From contig JASAMV010004042.1 of NCBI GenBank assembly GCA_030248065.1, positions 1 to 64,000 on the forward strand: a DNA stretch of 64,000 nt, written 5' to 3'. The position numbers and the translations under genes are program-made. Positions 26,960 through 36,971 of this stretch are shown here, piece by piece. This DNA is from Rhynchonema sp. JSB1_4 (lineage: Eukaryota; Nematoda; Chromadorea; Monhysterida; Xyalidae). The first letter of the stretch is position 1, and the number at the start of each line of letters is the position of its first letter. Under the pieces are notes generated by a model. It was not told the DNA's origin, made no database searches, and saw only the letters and a list, made by a program, of their open reading frames with translations.

Positions 26960-27470
26960 TTCAGCGTTTCACCAGTCCAGCCGCCACTTGAGTTTCAGTT
27001 ACTTTCACTGGTCGTGCGTTGAAAGCGAAGCAAACGTGCGTGTGGCGGAGCAAACAACAGTACAAGTGCAGTGCAACGCTTCCTGAAAAATCAAAATATA
27101 CACCGGGTTTCACATTCACACACAACATGAACAAGTCAGGCGATATCAATGTGTTGTGATTTGAACAGTGCAGACTGGATTTCGAAAGTGGGGCGATAAG
27201 CAATCATGTAGCAGCCGCTCAAGTGATGCTGGAAAACCTGCAACGCGCAACAACACGTTGCTGCAGCCCATGGCCAGGGGAGTTCGGTTTGGTATTCACA
27301 GTACCCAAGACGCCAAGAGGGCTCGGTGGGGTCAGGTTTTCGGGTGAAAAATTACTCACCATACGAAAACGTGAAATCGTGGTATTAATTTTGCGTGGGA
27401 AAGAAGAAATTTGTATTGATGTACGCTTGTCAGTCATCATCATCAATCATGCGCAAAACGTGGTTACGGT
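26960..27470. other. LU gene 1 upstream region: no gene recognised
   Basis: This is the 5' flank of the minus-strand LU gene 1. It contains GCGCAACAACACGTTGC (27245) and no recognised family. It may hold the promoter for LU gene 1. Confidence 0.4.
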
Positions 27471-28030
27471 CAGTGTTGGAGGCGGGGGGGGGGAGCCCCG
27501 TACGGCAGGTATTCCCCCTCGCCTGGTATAGTAGGTATCCCCCCTGACGTTTGTGGTACAGTAGGTATCTCCCCGATTTTCACCCGGGTACAGTAAGGTG
27601 TCCCATACTGTCATAAAGAATCGTTTTTTATTTTTCGTGGAAAAAAACGGTTTTTCCGAAAAAACCTTTTTTTTCCAAATACTTTCCCAGTACTTAAGAA
27701 CGTAATTTCGAAAAATATAACAATTTCAGTGCAAAATTTGTTCGAAGTGACGAGAGTGCTCTTGAAAAGTGTTGAAGTTAGTCGCAAACACTTGGTTTGC
27801 GCGCTTTTTGGCCCATTTTGGGCCGGTTAATTTTTGTGCTCGAGCCAATTTTTCACTGAAATCGAAAAACTCATCAGTTTTGCATTACATTTTTTTGGAA
27901 AAATTGGAATAAAGTACCGAAATTTTTTCGATCAAAAACCGAAAAGGTACGCACGGAAAAATAAATGGAAAAGTATTCGGGTCTCGGAAAAAACGTTTTC
28001 CGAAAAAAACCGGTTTTTTTCGCCTGCCAG

Positions 28031-28886
28031 CAGTGTAGTTCCTGGGGGCATGGATTTTTTTTAACCAAATTTAGTAGCTTTTTAGCTACTAAATTTTTTT
28101 GAAAAGCTAGTTAATTTTCAAATTTAGTAGCGTAAAAGCTACTAAATTTTTATATTTGGGCCAAAAAAAGCTAGTAAATTGGGATTTCAGCAGAAAAAAG
28201 CTACTAAATTTTTCACTTTCCTAGCTTTATGCTACTAGCCCATTTTGAAAAAATAAACCCTGCCTGGGGGGGAGGGGGCCCCCCTCGGGTACGTCTGTTC
28301 CCCCTCCATGGTACGCCTGCCCCACTGTTCCCCCTCCGGGTACGTCTGCTCCCCCAATTTTTACCTAAAATAGGCAAATTTTGGCCTAAAATAGGAATTT
28401 TATGCATAAAATGAGTGATGTCTAGGTCAATGTCGTCAAAAATCGCCAAATTACCCTTTTTATTGAGATTTTTTTACTAAAAGGGGCAAAAATGAGCCAA
28501 ATTTTCGACCTCAAAAAATGACTTTTCTCCAAATTTGGGTCCTCCCCGCATGTTGGGAAAAGCTAGTCCCGTTGCCTTGACAGAGAGAAAACGCGAATTT
28601 TCGATTTCGCGATAGAAGGCACGGGTTGGCTCAAGGTTTGGCCTAAGCCTAAGCCTAAGCCTAATAGTAAGCCTAAGCCTAAGCCTAAGCCTAAGCCCAA
28701 GCCTAAGCCTGAGAAAAAGGGAAGTCAATTTTGAAACGGGACTAGCTTTTCCCAAAATGCGTCCTCCCCCCCCCCCTTCCGGGTCCCTCCCCCCCCCCCC
28801 CCTTCCCCCCCAGGTGGGTACGTCTGTTCCCCCTCCGAAAAAAGGGGGGTACCGCCTGTGCTCCCTCCGGACCAGGAACTACACTG
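28031..28886. mobile_element. Complete non-autonomous hAT-like element with 8-bp target duplication
   Basis: The termini CAGTGTAGTTCCTGG (28031) and CCAGGAACTACACTG (28886) are perfect 15-bp inverted repeats. The flanks are identical 8-mers CCTGCCAG (28023-28030 and 28887-28894). Length is 856 bp. Iterated subterminal motifs are GGTACGTCTGTTCCCCCTCC and close variants on both sides (about 28288, 28312, 28338 and 28815). The body holds several TTTAGTAGC / GCTACTAAA palindromes (28070-28235) and an interrupted TTAGGC-type array. The 8-bp duplication and CAGTG start are diagnostic of hAT-type transposition. The element is inserted in another repeat. Confidence 0.92.
28641..28711. repeat. Interrupted telomere-like (TTAGGC/GCCTAA) array
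   Basis: About ten copies of GCCTAA occur on the + strand, interrupted by GCCTAATAGTAA and GCCCAAG. The reverse complement is TTAGGC, the nematode telomere repeat unit. It lies wholly inside the hAT-like element at 28031-28886, so it is not a chromosome end. Confidence 0.85.
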
Positions 28887-29260
28887 CCTGCCAGCCAGTA
28901 TAAGGTATCCCCCGAATTTGCCCCAAAAGAGGCAATTTCTGACCAAAACTAGTGTAAAATCAGTGGTTTTACCTCAAATTACCCAAAATTCACACGCCAT
29001 GCGCGCAAATACTATGTTTTCACACGATTCCACACATAATAAAAACATAAAAAATTTTCACCCAAAAACCTACCGAACCCCCGACCGCCCGACCCAGTGT
29101 AGTTCCTGGTCCCGAGGGGGAGATAGCGGTGTGCAGAAAATACTCGCTATCATCCATCCAATTAGAGACAGAACATTTCGAAAAAATTCCTGTTCCACAA
29201 ACCTGCAGATCATCTTGTGGTTGTTGTGAGATTCGCCGTTTTCTCTTTCTTTTCGCATGA

Positions 29261-29545
29261 AGCGGTATTGGTCGCACAATGACTATATAAGAATTCATCA
29301 AATCAATCCTGATGTTCACGTTCAGTCACTCTTAACCACTGTGCTATTTGTGATTCTGACAAAACATTTTCAGCTGAAAATAATCTAGCAGATCCACCAC
29401 GTTGCCGCAGGTCTGAAACATTCTCTTTACCACATGCTTTGTGTGCGATCACGCAACGCAACGTCATTGCCCCGTCACTTTCCCTCTTTACGATTCAGGA
29501 AAAAAATTTGACCAATTCTTATAAAGTCATTGTGCGACCAAGATG
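29261..29545. mobile_element. TTGGTCGCACAATGACT MITE, copy 1
   Basis: Ends are TTGGTCGCACAATGACTATA (about 29266) and the inverse AAAGTCATTGTGCGACCAA (about 29525-29543). A second copy at 38998-39262 is nearly identical over the shared part. Copy 1 has about 20 extra bases in the middle (CAGGTCTGAAACATTCTC). It is non-coding, probably a short TA-flanked MITE. Confidence 0.8.
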
Positions 29546-29972
29546 GAAGACTCATTACTATTGTAATCAGTTTATCCTGCAGAGGCTCTGGCGGGAAGAC
29601 TCATTATTTCTCTGAAAATAAAACGGATTAAACGGAATCCCCGTAATGAGTTATTCCCCCTAGGGCCGTTTCCCAGGAAGACTCATTATGCATGTTGTAT
29701 GTGCCCGGGGTGTATTCAGCCTAAGCCTAAGCCTAAGTTTAAGCCTGAGCCAAGACTTTCGCCAACATATATGCCTAAACGGGAGCGTAAGCCTAAGCCT
29801 AAGCCTGAGCTCAAGCCCGAGCCCAAACATTGGTTCCAGGACCAAGTTCCAGCTAGATTCCGTTTAATCCGTTTTATTTTCAAAGAAATAATGAGTCTTC
29901 CCCCCAGCACGCAAAAATCCGTTTAATCCGGTTAATCCGTTTAATCCGTTTTATTTATAATGAGTCTTCGCG
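29546..29972. repeat. GAAGACTCATTA foldback with a second TTAGGC-like array
   Basis: GAAGACTCATTA occurs at about 29546, 29597 and 29676, and TAATGAGTCTTC at about 29889 and 29959. Longer inverted segments pair AAAATAAAACGGATTAAACG (about 29617) with CGTTTAATCCGTTTTATTTT (about 29861). Between them, 29718-29827, are degenerate GCCTAAGCCTAA units (also GCCTGAGC and GCCCGAGC). A short tandem run of TTTAATCCG lies near 29920-29950. Confidence 0.7.
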
Positions 29973-30240
29973 GCACGGAATTATTGTAAAGCTTGTATCC
30001 AAATTTTTTACAGCCGATTTTTTAAACTTTGTCGGACCTGAATATTTTTCCATGTGTGTTGCGATTAAAATCCACCAATTTCAATGCACTTGATGGTACT
30101 TAGGTATTTCCAAGACTTCCGCTTTCGAACAACGGCGAGTCCGTGTCAATGTTTGATCGGCACGTGGGCGAGCCGATCGATGACGCCATCGACACTGATT
30201 TTTACCTGCAGTGGTTACACAATTTTACTAAAACAGCAAC

Positions 30241-30296
30241 CAGTGTAGTTCCTCCTGTAGTATCTTAGGGGACACCTCCGCCCAGGAACTACACTG
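30241..30296. mobile_element. 56-bp minimal hAT-like element with target duplication
   Basis: Only the two ends remain: CAGTGTAGTTCC at 30241 and CCAGGAACTACACTG ending at 30296, separated by about 29 bp. Flanks ACAGCAAC (30233-30240) and ACAGTAAC (30297-30304) match at 7 of 8 positions. It is probably an internal-deletion derivative that still transposed, or a remnant of an abortive gap repair. Confidence 0.85.
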
Positions 30297-30304
30297 ACAG
30301 TAAC

Positions 30305-31462
30305 AAAACAAAGCAATTACACACATGGGATTTGTATGGTCTGCTCTACTGACCCAAAATGTGACATTCTCTGACATATTAATCACACGTCGAAAGTATA
30401 CCCGCGCCTCGATCGCGAATGGTCAAAACCACAGTTTTTCATGTATGTATTTTGCCCCATGCCAACAACAGATGTTTTTATCCAGTTAACCACGTGTAAC
30501 AAATTAAACTACATCTTCGGTGGAAAGCCATAATATCGCAACCAAAAAGTATTCCGTAGTTTGCACTACTAACGATTATAAAAGGCTTGCTTAGGGGCTT
30601 GTGGGAGCACTGCGTACAACACTGTGTGACAAAAAAGCAACTTACAAAGTCGGACAAAGTACCACAATAACACCTAAAAGTCGCAGATTTTGAAGCACTG
30701 ATAAAGTAGCGGGCGATTGGCGTGGAAAAAAGGCGATAGGTATAAAGAAGCACATCGATAACAAATAATTTTAGAACCAGTGCTAATTCTCTGCCTGAGG
30801 ACACATAGTCAGCAACATATAATTAAAGTAAAAAAAAATGACGATGAAACGTATGCTTTAGTTCATACTTTCTCTCACCTTCGTATAAAAACCAGAATGG
30901 TGCCATTAAAAACCAGAATAGTTATCGTATGCTCTGTACATCATGACATTCTAGACTAAGTTATTCCCATCCAATAACAACATAATACTGATGCGCGCAG
31001 CCTAAGAGTATTAATTTTGGATTTGGCGACATCCCCACCGATATGAAATAGAAAATTTCACTTAATGCCTATGTACACATAAAACGTTCAACTCGTGCAA
31101 AATGGAGTGTAAACTGACTCTCTACACTATCTTCGATGTTTTGGTAAATGAAACACATAAAACCCTCTGACGTGTGGCATAGCTTGCAAATTCAAGCTCA
31201 TCAAATCAAGTTTGCAAAGTCAATGATGTGGATTCTCAATCGCAGTTAACCGTAAACTGGACAACTAGATTGCCTTAAAAGGTGAAATCAATATGGCAGA
31301 TCGATACGAACGTTGGTGAACGAGACCAGCAGTATGGTGCAATGTAAAATGTACCGTTTTACGCGCTCTAAAAATTGTCTAGAAGAATCTATACAAGTCT
31401 ATATAACGCACAGCTAGCAAACCTCTAAAACTAAATAGCCTATGAGCAATCACAACGAGGTT
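30305..31462. other. Spacer downstream of LU gene 2: nothing recognised
   Basis: About 1.15 kb of AT-rich DNA between repeat block and the stop of LU gene 2 (-). Short frames only. No terminal repeats, RNA gene or conserved protein recognised. Confidence 0.45.
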
Positions 31463-33316
31463 TCAATGAAAATAAACAACCATGGTCACGATCAGACCTG
31501 CCACCGTGCCAAACATCGTTGTCGGTCGAATGGCTGCGTTGCAAAATTCCTTGTTGCAAAAGTATCCCATCCCTGAAATTTCCGTCAAGTTTCACATTCT
31601 TAACTCTGAGCCTCTGGGCTACACAGACCATCTAATTCGGTAACCACCACAAACCTTCGATGACTTCACTGTCGTCATCACTCCACGGCAGTTGTACGTC
31701 AGTTTTGTAGGTGCGAGCCGAGTTGTCAGACGGCAGCTGCTTGATTTCGTCAGTGCTGTCGTCCCAACAACCTTTCGCAATGATGGAATGCTCTGAAGTA
31801 GCAAAGCCAAGCAGGAATTGTTAAATAATGAACCGTATTGTCCTGTTGCAATTTTCTAGTAACAGCTCCGTCAACTGTGCGATACTATGTGCTTGAAATT
31901 TAGAAGAACACACCGGAAGGTCTGACGACATGCGAAAATGCTGAAGCACGAAAATTGAAGAACCGGATTTATTGCAGTGTGTGTTCGCAAAACTGAACTC
32001 ACTTTCGTCGATCAGTTTAAAGCAAACGGTTGGGCAGCATGTTTGTCCAAACTTGCAGTCAACCATGTCGCGCCCCATGCAGGTGTAACACGACAGTTTT
32101 GGAGTTCCTTTTTCATTCTTTTCCAGTGTGCAGTTCTTGATAGGTTCGTTGGGCATGTATTCGCTCGCGAGGGCTACTGAAAGTTTACATCGCTCAAAAA
32201 CATATTTGAATTGTTAGAGCCGTGACTAGATTTAAAGGGGAAATTGCACATTCCTAATCGCCTTTCAAACTCTACAAGTGTTTAGACAGTCGTGTGGGCA
32301 TCATGAAAGTCAAATCACTTGGTACAAACTCTCAAACATGTACCCAGGAGAAGCAGTTTAAAGGGAACAATCGGGAAGAAAATTCGGCGCGGACCGGCCG
32401 AATTTCCACCTGCGCATTCAGGCAAATTGCCTGATCAAAAAGCTGTCAAGGCGACAGAATGTTTCGCACGATTCTTGAAACTCACAAACTATAGAATTTC
32501 GCTTTTCTTTATATTTCGAATTTCGACGAATTGTTCCAGCGTGACAAGCAGAGCATGAAACATTTAGCAGACACGCTGGAACAATTCGTCGAAATTCGAA
32601 ATATAAAGAAAAGCGAAATTCTATAGTTAGTGAGTTTCAAGAATCGTGCGAAACATTCTGTCGCCTTGACAGCTTTTTGATCAGGCAATTTGCCTGAATG
32701 CGCAGGTAGAAATTCGGCCGGTCCGCGCCGAATTTTGTTCCCAGTGGCTTGTCTTAAACGGAATCTCCTGGGTACATGTTTGAGAGTTTGTACCAAATTA
32801 TTTGATTTTTGTGATGCCCACATTGCTGTCTAAACACTTGTAAAACTTGAAAGGCGATTAGGAATGTGCAATTTCCCCTTTAAAGGCAGTCTACGGGAGG
32901 TTGTCACTCAGCCCCCCGAATACCGTAACCCACCACAAGCGAGATCGTTGCGAGACCCAAGCTGATCGCTGCTTATCGACACGTGTATTAGCGGCAGCAA
33001 GCTGGAAATTGTCATCGTGCGCGACGATCACCAAAACTTGGAAATGTTGGTTGGTGTTGGCGCTAACACGCAAAACATAGATAAAAAACAAAATGGTCTC
33101 GACACGATCTTTGCTGATCAAAATTACGGTGGGTTACGGTATTCGGGGGCTGAGTGACAACCTCCCGTAGACTGCCTTTACTTCTTACATGAACGAGACT
33201 GATTCACCGCATATTCATTGGCTGTCTGATGGCTGCTTGCGTTTCATAAAGCACGACTGTAACCGACCTGTTGACGTGTAGGCAATGATTAGCACCACGA
33301 GCTTTTTCCACCACAT
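31463..33316 (-). CDS. LU/three-finger (Ly6/uPAR-like) GPI-type protein, copy 2
   Basis: Four exons on the minus strand (33316-33268, 32176-32003, 31792-31655, 31572-31463) join in frame to 156 codons plus TGA. Exon 1 encodes a signal peptide (WWKKLVVLIIAYTST). Exon 2 holds SCYTCMGRDMVDCKFG and CCPTVCFKLIDE. Exon 3 has SIIAKGCWDDSTDE and acidic WSDDDSEV. The last exon has YFCNKEFCNA followed by a hydrophobic tail (FGTVAGLIVTMVVYF), as in GPI-anchored LU proteins. Shared blocks with copy 1 (CC.T.CFKLID, IAKGCW, ..CN before the tail) show recent common origin. The first intron, 32177-33267, contains two complete foldback elements, so the signal-peptide exon is isolated by repeats. No ligand or function can be assigned. 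Confidence 0.85.
32236..32879. mobile_element. TTAA-flanked 644-bp foldback element (family 2)
   Basis: Two arms of about 308 bp (32236-32543 and 32572-32879) are near-perfect reverse complements around a 28-bp loop. The ends are AGGGGAAATTGCACATTCC and GGAATGTGCAATTTCCCCT. TTAA lies directly outside on both sides (32232-32235 and 32880-32883). Minor differences occur near CCGAATTTCCACCTGCGC. The open frames in both arms mirror one another and are not genes. Confidence 0.88.
32884..33177. mobile_element. 294-bp TTAA-flanked inverted-repeat element (family 3), abutting family 2
   Basis: The ends AGGCAGTCTACGGGAGG (32884) and CCTCCCGTAGACTGCCT (33177) begin inverted repeats of about 50 bp that run to ACCGTAACCCACC / GGTGGGTTACGGT. 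The left flank TTAA (32880-32883) is also the right flank of the preceding element. The right flank is TTAC (33178-33181), one mismatch from TTAA. It is non-coding. Confidence 0.8.
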
Positions 33317-33769
33317 TTTCTTGGATTTATTCTGACTGATTAGATCGTTTCTTGCCTTGCTGATTTGCCCTTGCCGGTTGTTATTTCGGTGGTGGCGATG
33401 GCGAAGTTGAAGAAAAAACTGGGCGGAAAAAGATTGCGGAAACGAGGAAGGAAGGAGGCAAGCAATAAATACATTTGAAGAGAAAAACGACGTCCTCCAC
33501 TAGCGCGTTGAGCCCAGCGCGTCCTTGTCTTTCCTTCGGCCAGTTTCGCAATGTCATGTCAAGTAAAAAAAAATAGCGGTGGTGTTGTTGTGCTGTGCAG
33601 GCGCAGAGTTGCTGCTGGTTGGTCGCAGAACACGTCACAATGATGCGTCACCAAATCAAGGCAACTGCAGTGCAAACATCTGGCAACCCTAACCCTGCCA
33701 TGTTTTAGTTTCACTTCTGTCAGTTTTTGTGAAATCAATCAGCATTTTCAGGTGTTTGATCGATAGATA
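33317..33769. promoter_or_regulatory. Divergent intergenic region: LU gene 2 (-) / BECN1 (+)
   Basis: The two start codons point away from each other across 453 bp, so both promoters should lie here. The sequence is G/A-rich near 33410-33480. I see no TATA box placed for either gene. A shared bidirectional promoter is inference from spacing. Confidence 0.4.
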
Positions 33770-36664
33770 ATGCTGCGCTGCTTCAACTGCAATGTGGAAC
33801 TGCTGCTAGACAAATCCATTCAGCAGAGTTCGCATTCGGATGCCGACCTGAATGACCGATCAGTGCGCCTGACGCGCGAATTGGAGGTTTGTTGGTTATG
33901 GTTGTTGGTCCGCCAGTGCAGTGTAGTACTTGGTCAGGGTGTTGACGATAGATAGATTGGGACCCGAAATGTGTTGACGATAGATAGATGACCCAAGTCC
34001 GAAATCTGGGGGGGGGTCGACCCAAACTTGTTGACGATAGATAGATGGTGGGGGGGGGGGGGTTTTGCCAAAAATCAAGGTACAGTATGGTGCACTAAGT
34101 AGGTAATAATGCGTAAATATTAATTAAAATGTACTTAGATGTACTAAATCCGCGCGTAGCGCGCGATTTTTTGCCTATTTGGAACAAAAAATACCGACCT
34201 TGAGCCATTTTGAGGCAAAAATACCCATTTTGGGGTCGAAATGTGTTGACGATAGATAGATTGTTCCCAGAATTTGTTGACGATAGATAGATTTGCCCAT
34301 AAGTGTTGACGATAGATAGATGAAATCAAAAAGTGTTGACGATAGATAGATGAATTTGGCGGGGGCCCCCCCCCCCCCCCGCCCCCCCCCCCCAAGTACT
34401 ACCCTGCGCCAGTGTATACAAATGGGCGGAAAATCGCTTGAAATTAGCGTTTTATAGTTCATTTTCATGAATATTTGAACACAAAAAATTTTGTTCCCCC
34501 AGCTCGGCCGGTAAAGGCTGGATGGTGCCCCGCATTTTTGGCGGTACAGCAGGTTGCCGACCCCGCCCCAACTGTTAGACAACCTGTCCGTAAGTCTTGT
34601 TGAATGCGAAACTCATTTTAGTTGCAGCACAAGAATGAGACACCGCAACGTGATGATGAAAACTTGGCAGCCGGTAACTTGGGGCATCTGACGGTTATGC
34701 ATGGCAACTTGTTCGATATTATTTGCAGCGGCCGAGATCCGCTCAAGCATCCGTTGTGTCAGGTGGGCTGGCGTGAACCAAAATGGTGTGAACTTGAATC
34801 CGCAATACGAGTTGCACTCAATACCCATTATTGTTGTTGTAGAGTAAAATAACAAAAAATTGTGTGACTCGGTACATTGCAGGAATGCACCACAAATCTG
34901 GTTGATTGCATGGATCAACAGTTGCTTTCACTCGAAACCGAATGTGCTGAATATGAGAAGGTGTTGAATGATCTCGAAACGCAAGATCAGCCGAGTACAT
35001 CCGCAGCTGATTTGGCCAGCTCGAAACGAGAATTGGAACAATTGAGGGTTTGTGGAAAAACGACCTTTTTGTAAAAAAATTCAATGTTTACAATAAATCG
35101 ATTTCAGAGTGACGAGACAATCCTTCGTCAAGAACTGGAGCAACTGGCTTTGGATGAGCAGGAACTCGAGAGACAACTGAAGGATGAACAGACTGAAATC
35201 AAAAGCATCAATCTAGAGAGCAGCCATTTGTGGAAATCATTCAGAGACTGCAGACGAAAGGTTGGGGAAATACGGATGATCGATCAGAGGCGACGTGTCT
35301 GCGACTTTGTGCGCTCGCACAAGCAGTGGTATCTTACGCGACGTGACCATAAACACCTTTTTGTTTTTTAGGTCACATGGCTGATGGCCATCTGACCCAA
35401 TAACGCTGACGGTGACCTGGTGGGCCGCCCGCCTGTGAAAACGGGTCAGTATTGGCAACCAAAAACAAATATAATTTTATGACGGTTAGATATACACATT
35501 ACAATTCTATATTCAGCTTCTGGATCTGGATGTCGACGAGCAATCGGTTCGAAATCAACTCAAATACGTCAACAATCGTCTAGAGAGTTTATCAAATGTC
35601 AACATATTCAATCTCGCGTTTCACATCTGGCACGATGGGCAGTACGGGTCGATAAATGGATTTAGGTGTTGTTTTTCCTCCTTTTTTAAAATGATAATTC
35701 AGTTATGGCGTATTTCCCCTATGATTCCAGGATGGGATGGTTGCCAAATGACAAAATCGAATGGAATGAAGTGAACGCAGCATTTGGGCAGGCCGCCTTA
35801 TTGTTGACCGTAAGTCGAGCTGTAAAAGTTTCAACAACTCTTTTCATTATGATTATCATTTTGCTTTTAAGAGTCTAGCACGCCGCATATCTTGTTCATT
35901 TGTGCGTTACGAACCTGTGCCAATGGGCTGCACTTCATACATGCGACCAATAGCTGCGACGAAATTGGAAGGTTGGTTTCTTTTGCGTTGTTTTTGTTTG
36001 TAACATTTGCTGATGCTTGTCATTTCTATCCACTTGCGCAGGTGCTGGCACAGTTGAGAAGCAAAGCGCAACCTTGCCTTTGCACACCACATACGGCGGA
36101 CATAAATTTGTTGGTGGACATAACGCAAAGTTTGATAATGGAATTGTGGCCTTCATGGATTGTCTCAATCAACTGCAGTCTGCTATCGATAAGGTTAGCT
36201 CATCATGCCTTTCGGGGTTCAATAATTTATATCGCTAGCCAACTGTACAAAATACACAGTGTACGTCGCAGTGACATTGTCAGCAATCAACCAACCAGTG
36301 TTTTGTATCGGTCACCCACCATAAAATAAAATCAATATCATTACGTTTGAGGTATACTTAGGACATCAGCGGCAGACTGGGCATGAAAAGTATCAGACGT
36401 ATTCACCACGCAGAGATCACTATGGAAAGATTGTACTGCGAAATAGTCGTATCGTATTCTAAAAACTTATGTTTCATTGTTTTACAGAGAAGTCAAGGTG
36501 TGCGCCTGCCGTACGTAATGCAGAAAGACAAGATCATTGACAAGGACAAAGAGTATTCGGTGCGTATGCAACTTAACTCCGAGGAACGATGGACCAAAGC
36601 GATGAAGTTCCTGTTAACAAACATGAAATGGGCGCTGGCATGGGTGGCATCGTTGGATTCATGA
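33770..36664 (+). CDS. BECN1: Beclin 1 (autophagy PI3K complex subunit)
   Basis: Nine exons (33770-33886, 34622-34762, 34883-35047, 35108-35260, 35517-35665, 35731-35809, 35872-35971, 36042-36193, 36488-36664) join in frame to 410 codons plus TGA. Beclin is the ATG6/VPS30 subunit of the class III PI3-kinase complex. The N-terminus has a CxxC ([12 protein letters not shown]) aligned with the family zinc-knuckle. [10 protein letters not shown] precedes the coiled coil (exons 3-5, many Gln/Glu/Leu). The evolutionarily conserved C-terminal domain runs from [20 protein letters not shown] through [15 protein letters not shown] to [16 protein letters not shown]. It is about 40 residues shorter than human BECN1, all in the N-terminal region. 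The BH3 stretch GTMENLSRRLKVTGDLFD of the human protein corresponds here to [20 protein letters not shown], a weak match. Intron 1 carries a hAT-like element. Confidence 0.96.
33919..34406. mobile_element. hAT-like element in BECN1 intron 1 with TTGACGATAGATAGAT iterations
   Basis: Termini CAGTGTAGTACTTGG (33919) and CCAAGTACTACCCTG (34406) are inverted with one mismatch. The identical 8-mer CGCCAGTG flanks both sides (33911-33918 and 34407-34414). The body has seven same-orientation copies of TTGACGATAGATAGAT (near 33942, 33973, 34031, 34245, 34276, 34305 and 34335), plus poly-G/poly-C runs near each end. Length is 488 bp and there is no coding potential. Confidence 0.92.
34500..34562. repeat. 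Fragment related to the 55.6-kb hAT-like element
   Basis: AGCTCGGCCGGTAAAGGCTGG and GCGGTACAGCAGGTTGCCG resemble the right end of the element at 55554-55847 (AGCTCGGCCGGTACAGCAGG). No terminus or target duplication; a decayed piece in BECN1 intron 1. Confidence 0.5.
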
Positions 36665-36971
36665 ATAAGTGTACCGTGATCAATCAAAATTGTCACCTAC
36701 TTCTGTATATTCTGATTTGACAATGTTTTATCGCTGCCATTTATGTTGCCTTCTGAGACTTGGTCTGTGTTCTCAACTCTCGAGTGCTGCATAAAATTTC
36801 AATGTATGATGAGAATATCCCTTGTTTGATATCATATCGCTGAACTGGTTGTTTCACAACGCCAGAGTCCAATGAAATGGACTATACCTAATTTGTTTCT
36901 GCTCATTCAGATATGATAATTGAATAATTTGCTTTTTCAAACATTCCGTATTTTACAGATTGTTTTTCAAA

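Larger units (their letters stand above)
27471..29110. mobile_element. Nested hAT-like repeat block (host element around the 28031-28886 insertion)
   Basis: The block begins CAGTGTTGGAGGCGGGGG at 27471 and carries iterations of GGTAYAGTAGGTATCYCCCC (27490-27600). Its sequence is interrupted by the element at 28031-28886 and resumes at 28895 with CAGTATAAGGTATCCCCC. A terminus-like CAGTGTAGTTCCTGG at 29095-29109 is in the wrong orientation to be its right end. The true right boundary is therefore unknown. The interior includes long A/T runs with GGTTTTTCCGAAAAAACC-like palindromes. No transposase frame. Confidence 0.5.

Noticed and set aside
28213..28449. Whether an autonomous transposase is encoded in the 27-31 kb repeat block
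   Set aside because: No frame shows a DDE/RNase H or hAT dimerisation motif. All open frames are short and low complexity.
28641..28711. Possible chromosome end because of TTAGGC units
   Set aside because: The array is interrupted, about 70 bp long, flanked by gene-bearing DNA on both sides and inside a transposable element.
32319..32823. Two matching frames (plus and minus) ending in FRISTNCSSV
   Set aside because: They are the same arm of the 644-bp palindrome read from each side, not a duplicated gene.
33940..34350. Seven regular TTGACGATAGATAGAT copies, considered as a CRISPR-like array
   Set aside because: Spacers are irregular (from about 14 to over 190 bp), the DNA is eukaryotic and intronic, and the block is bounded by hAT-like ends with a target duplication.
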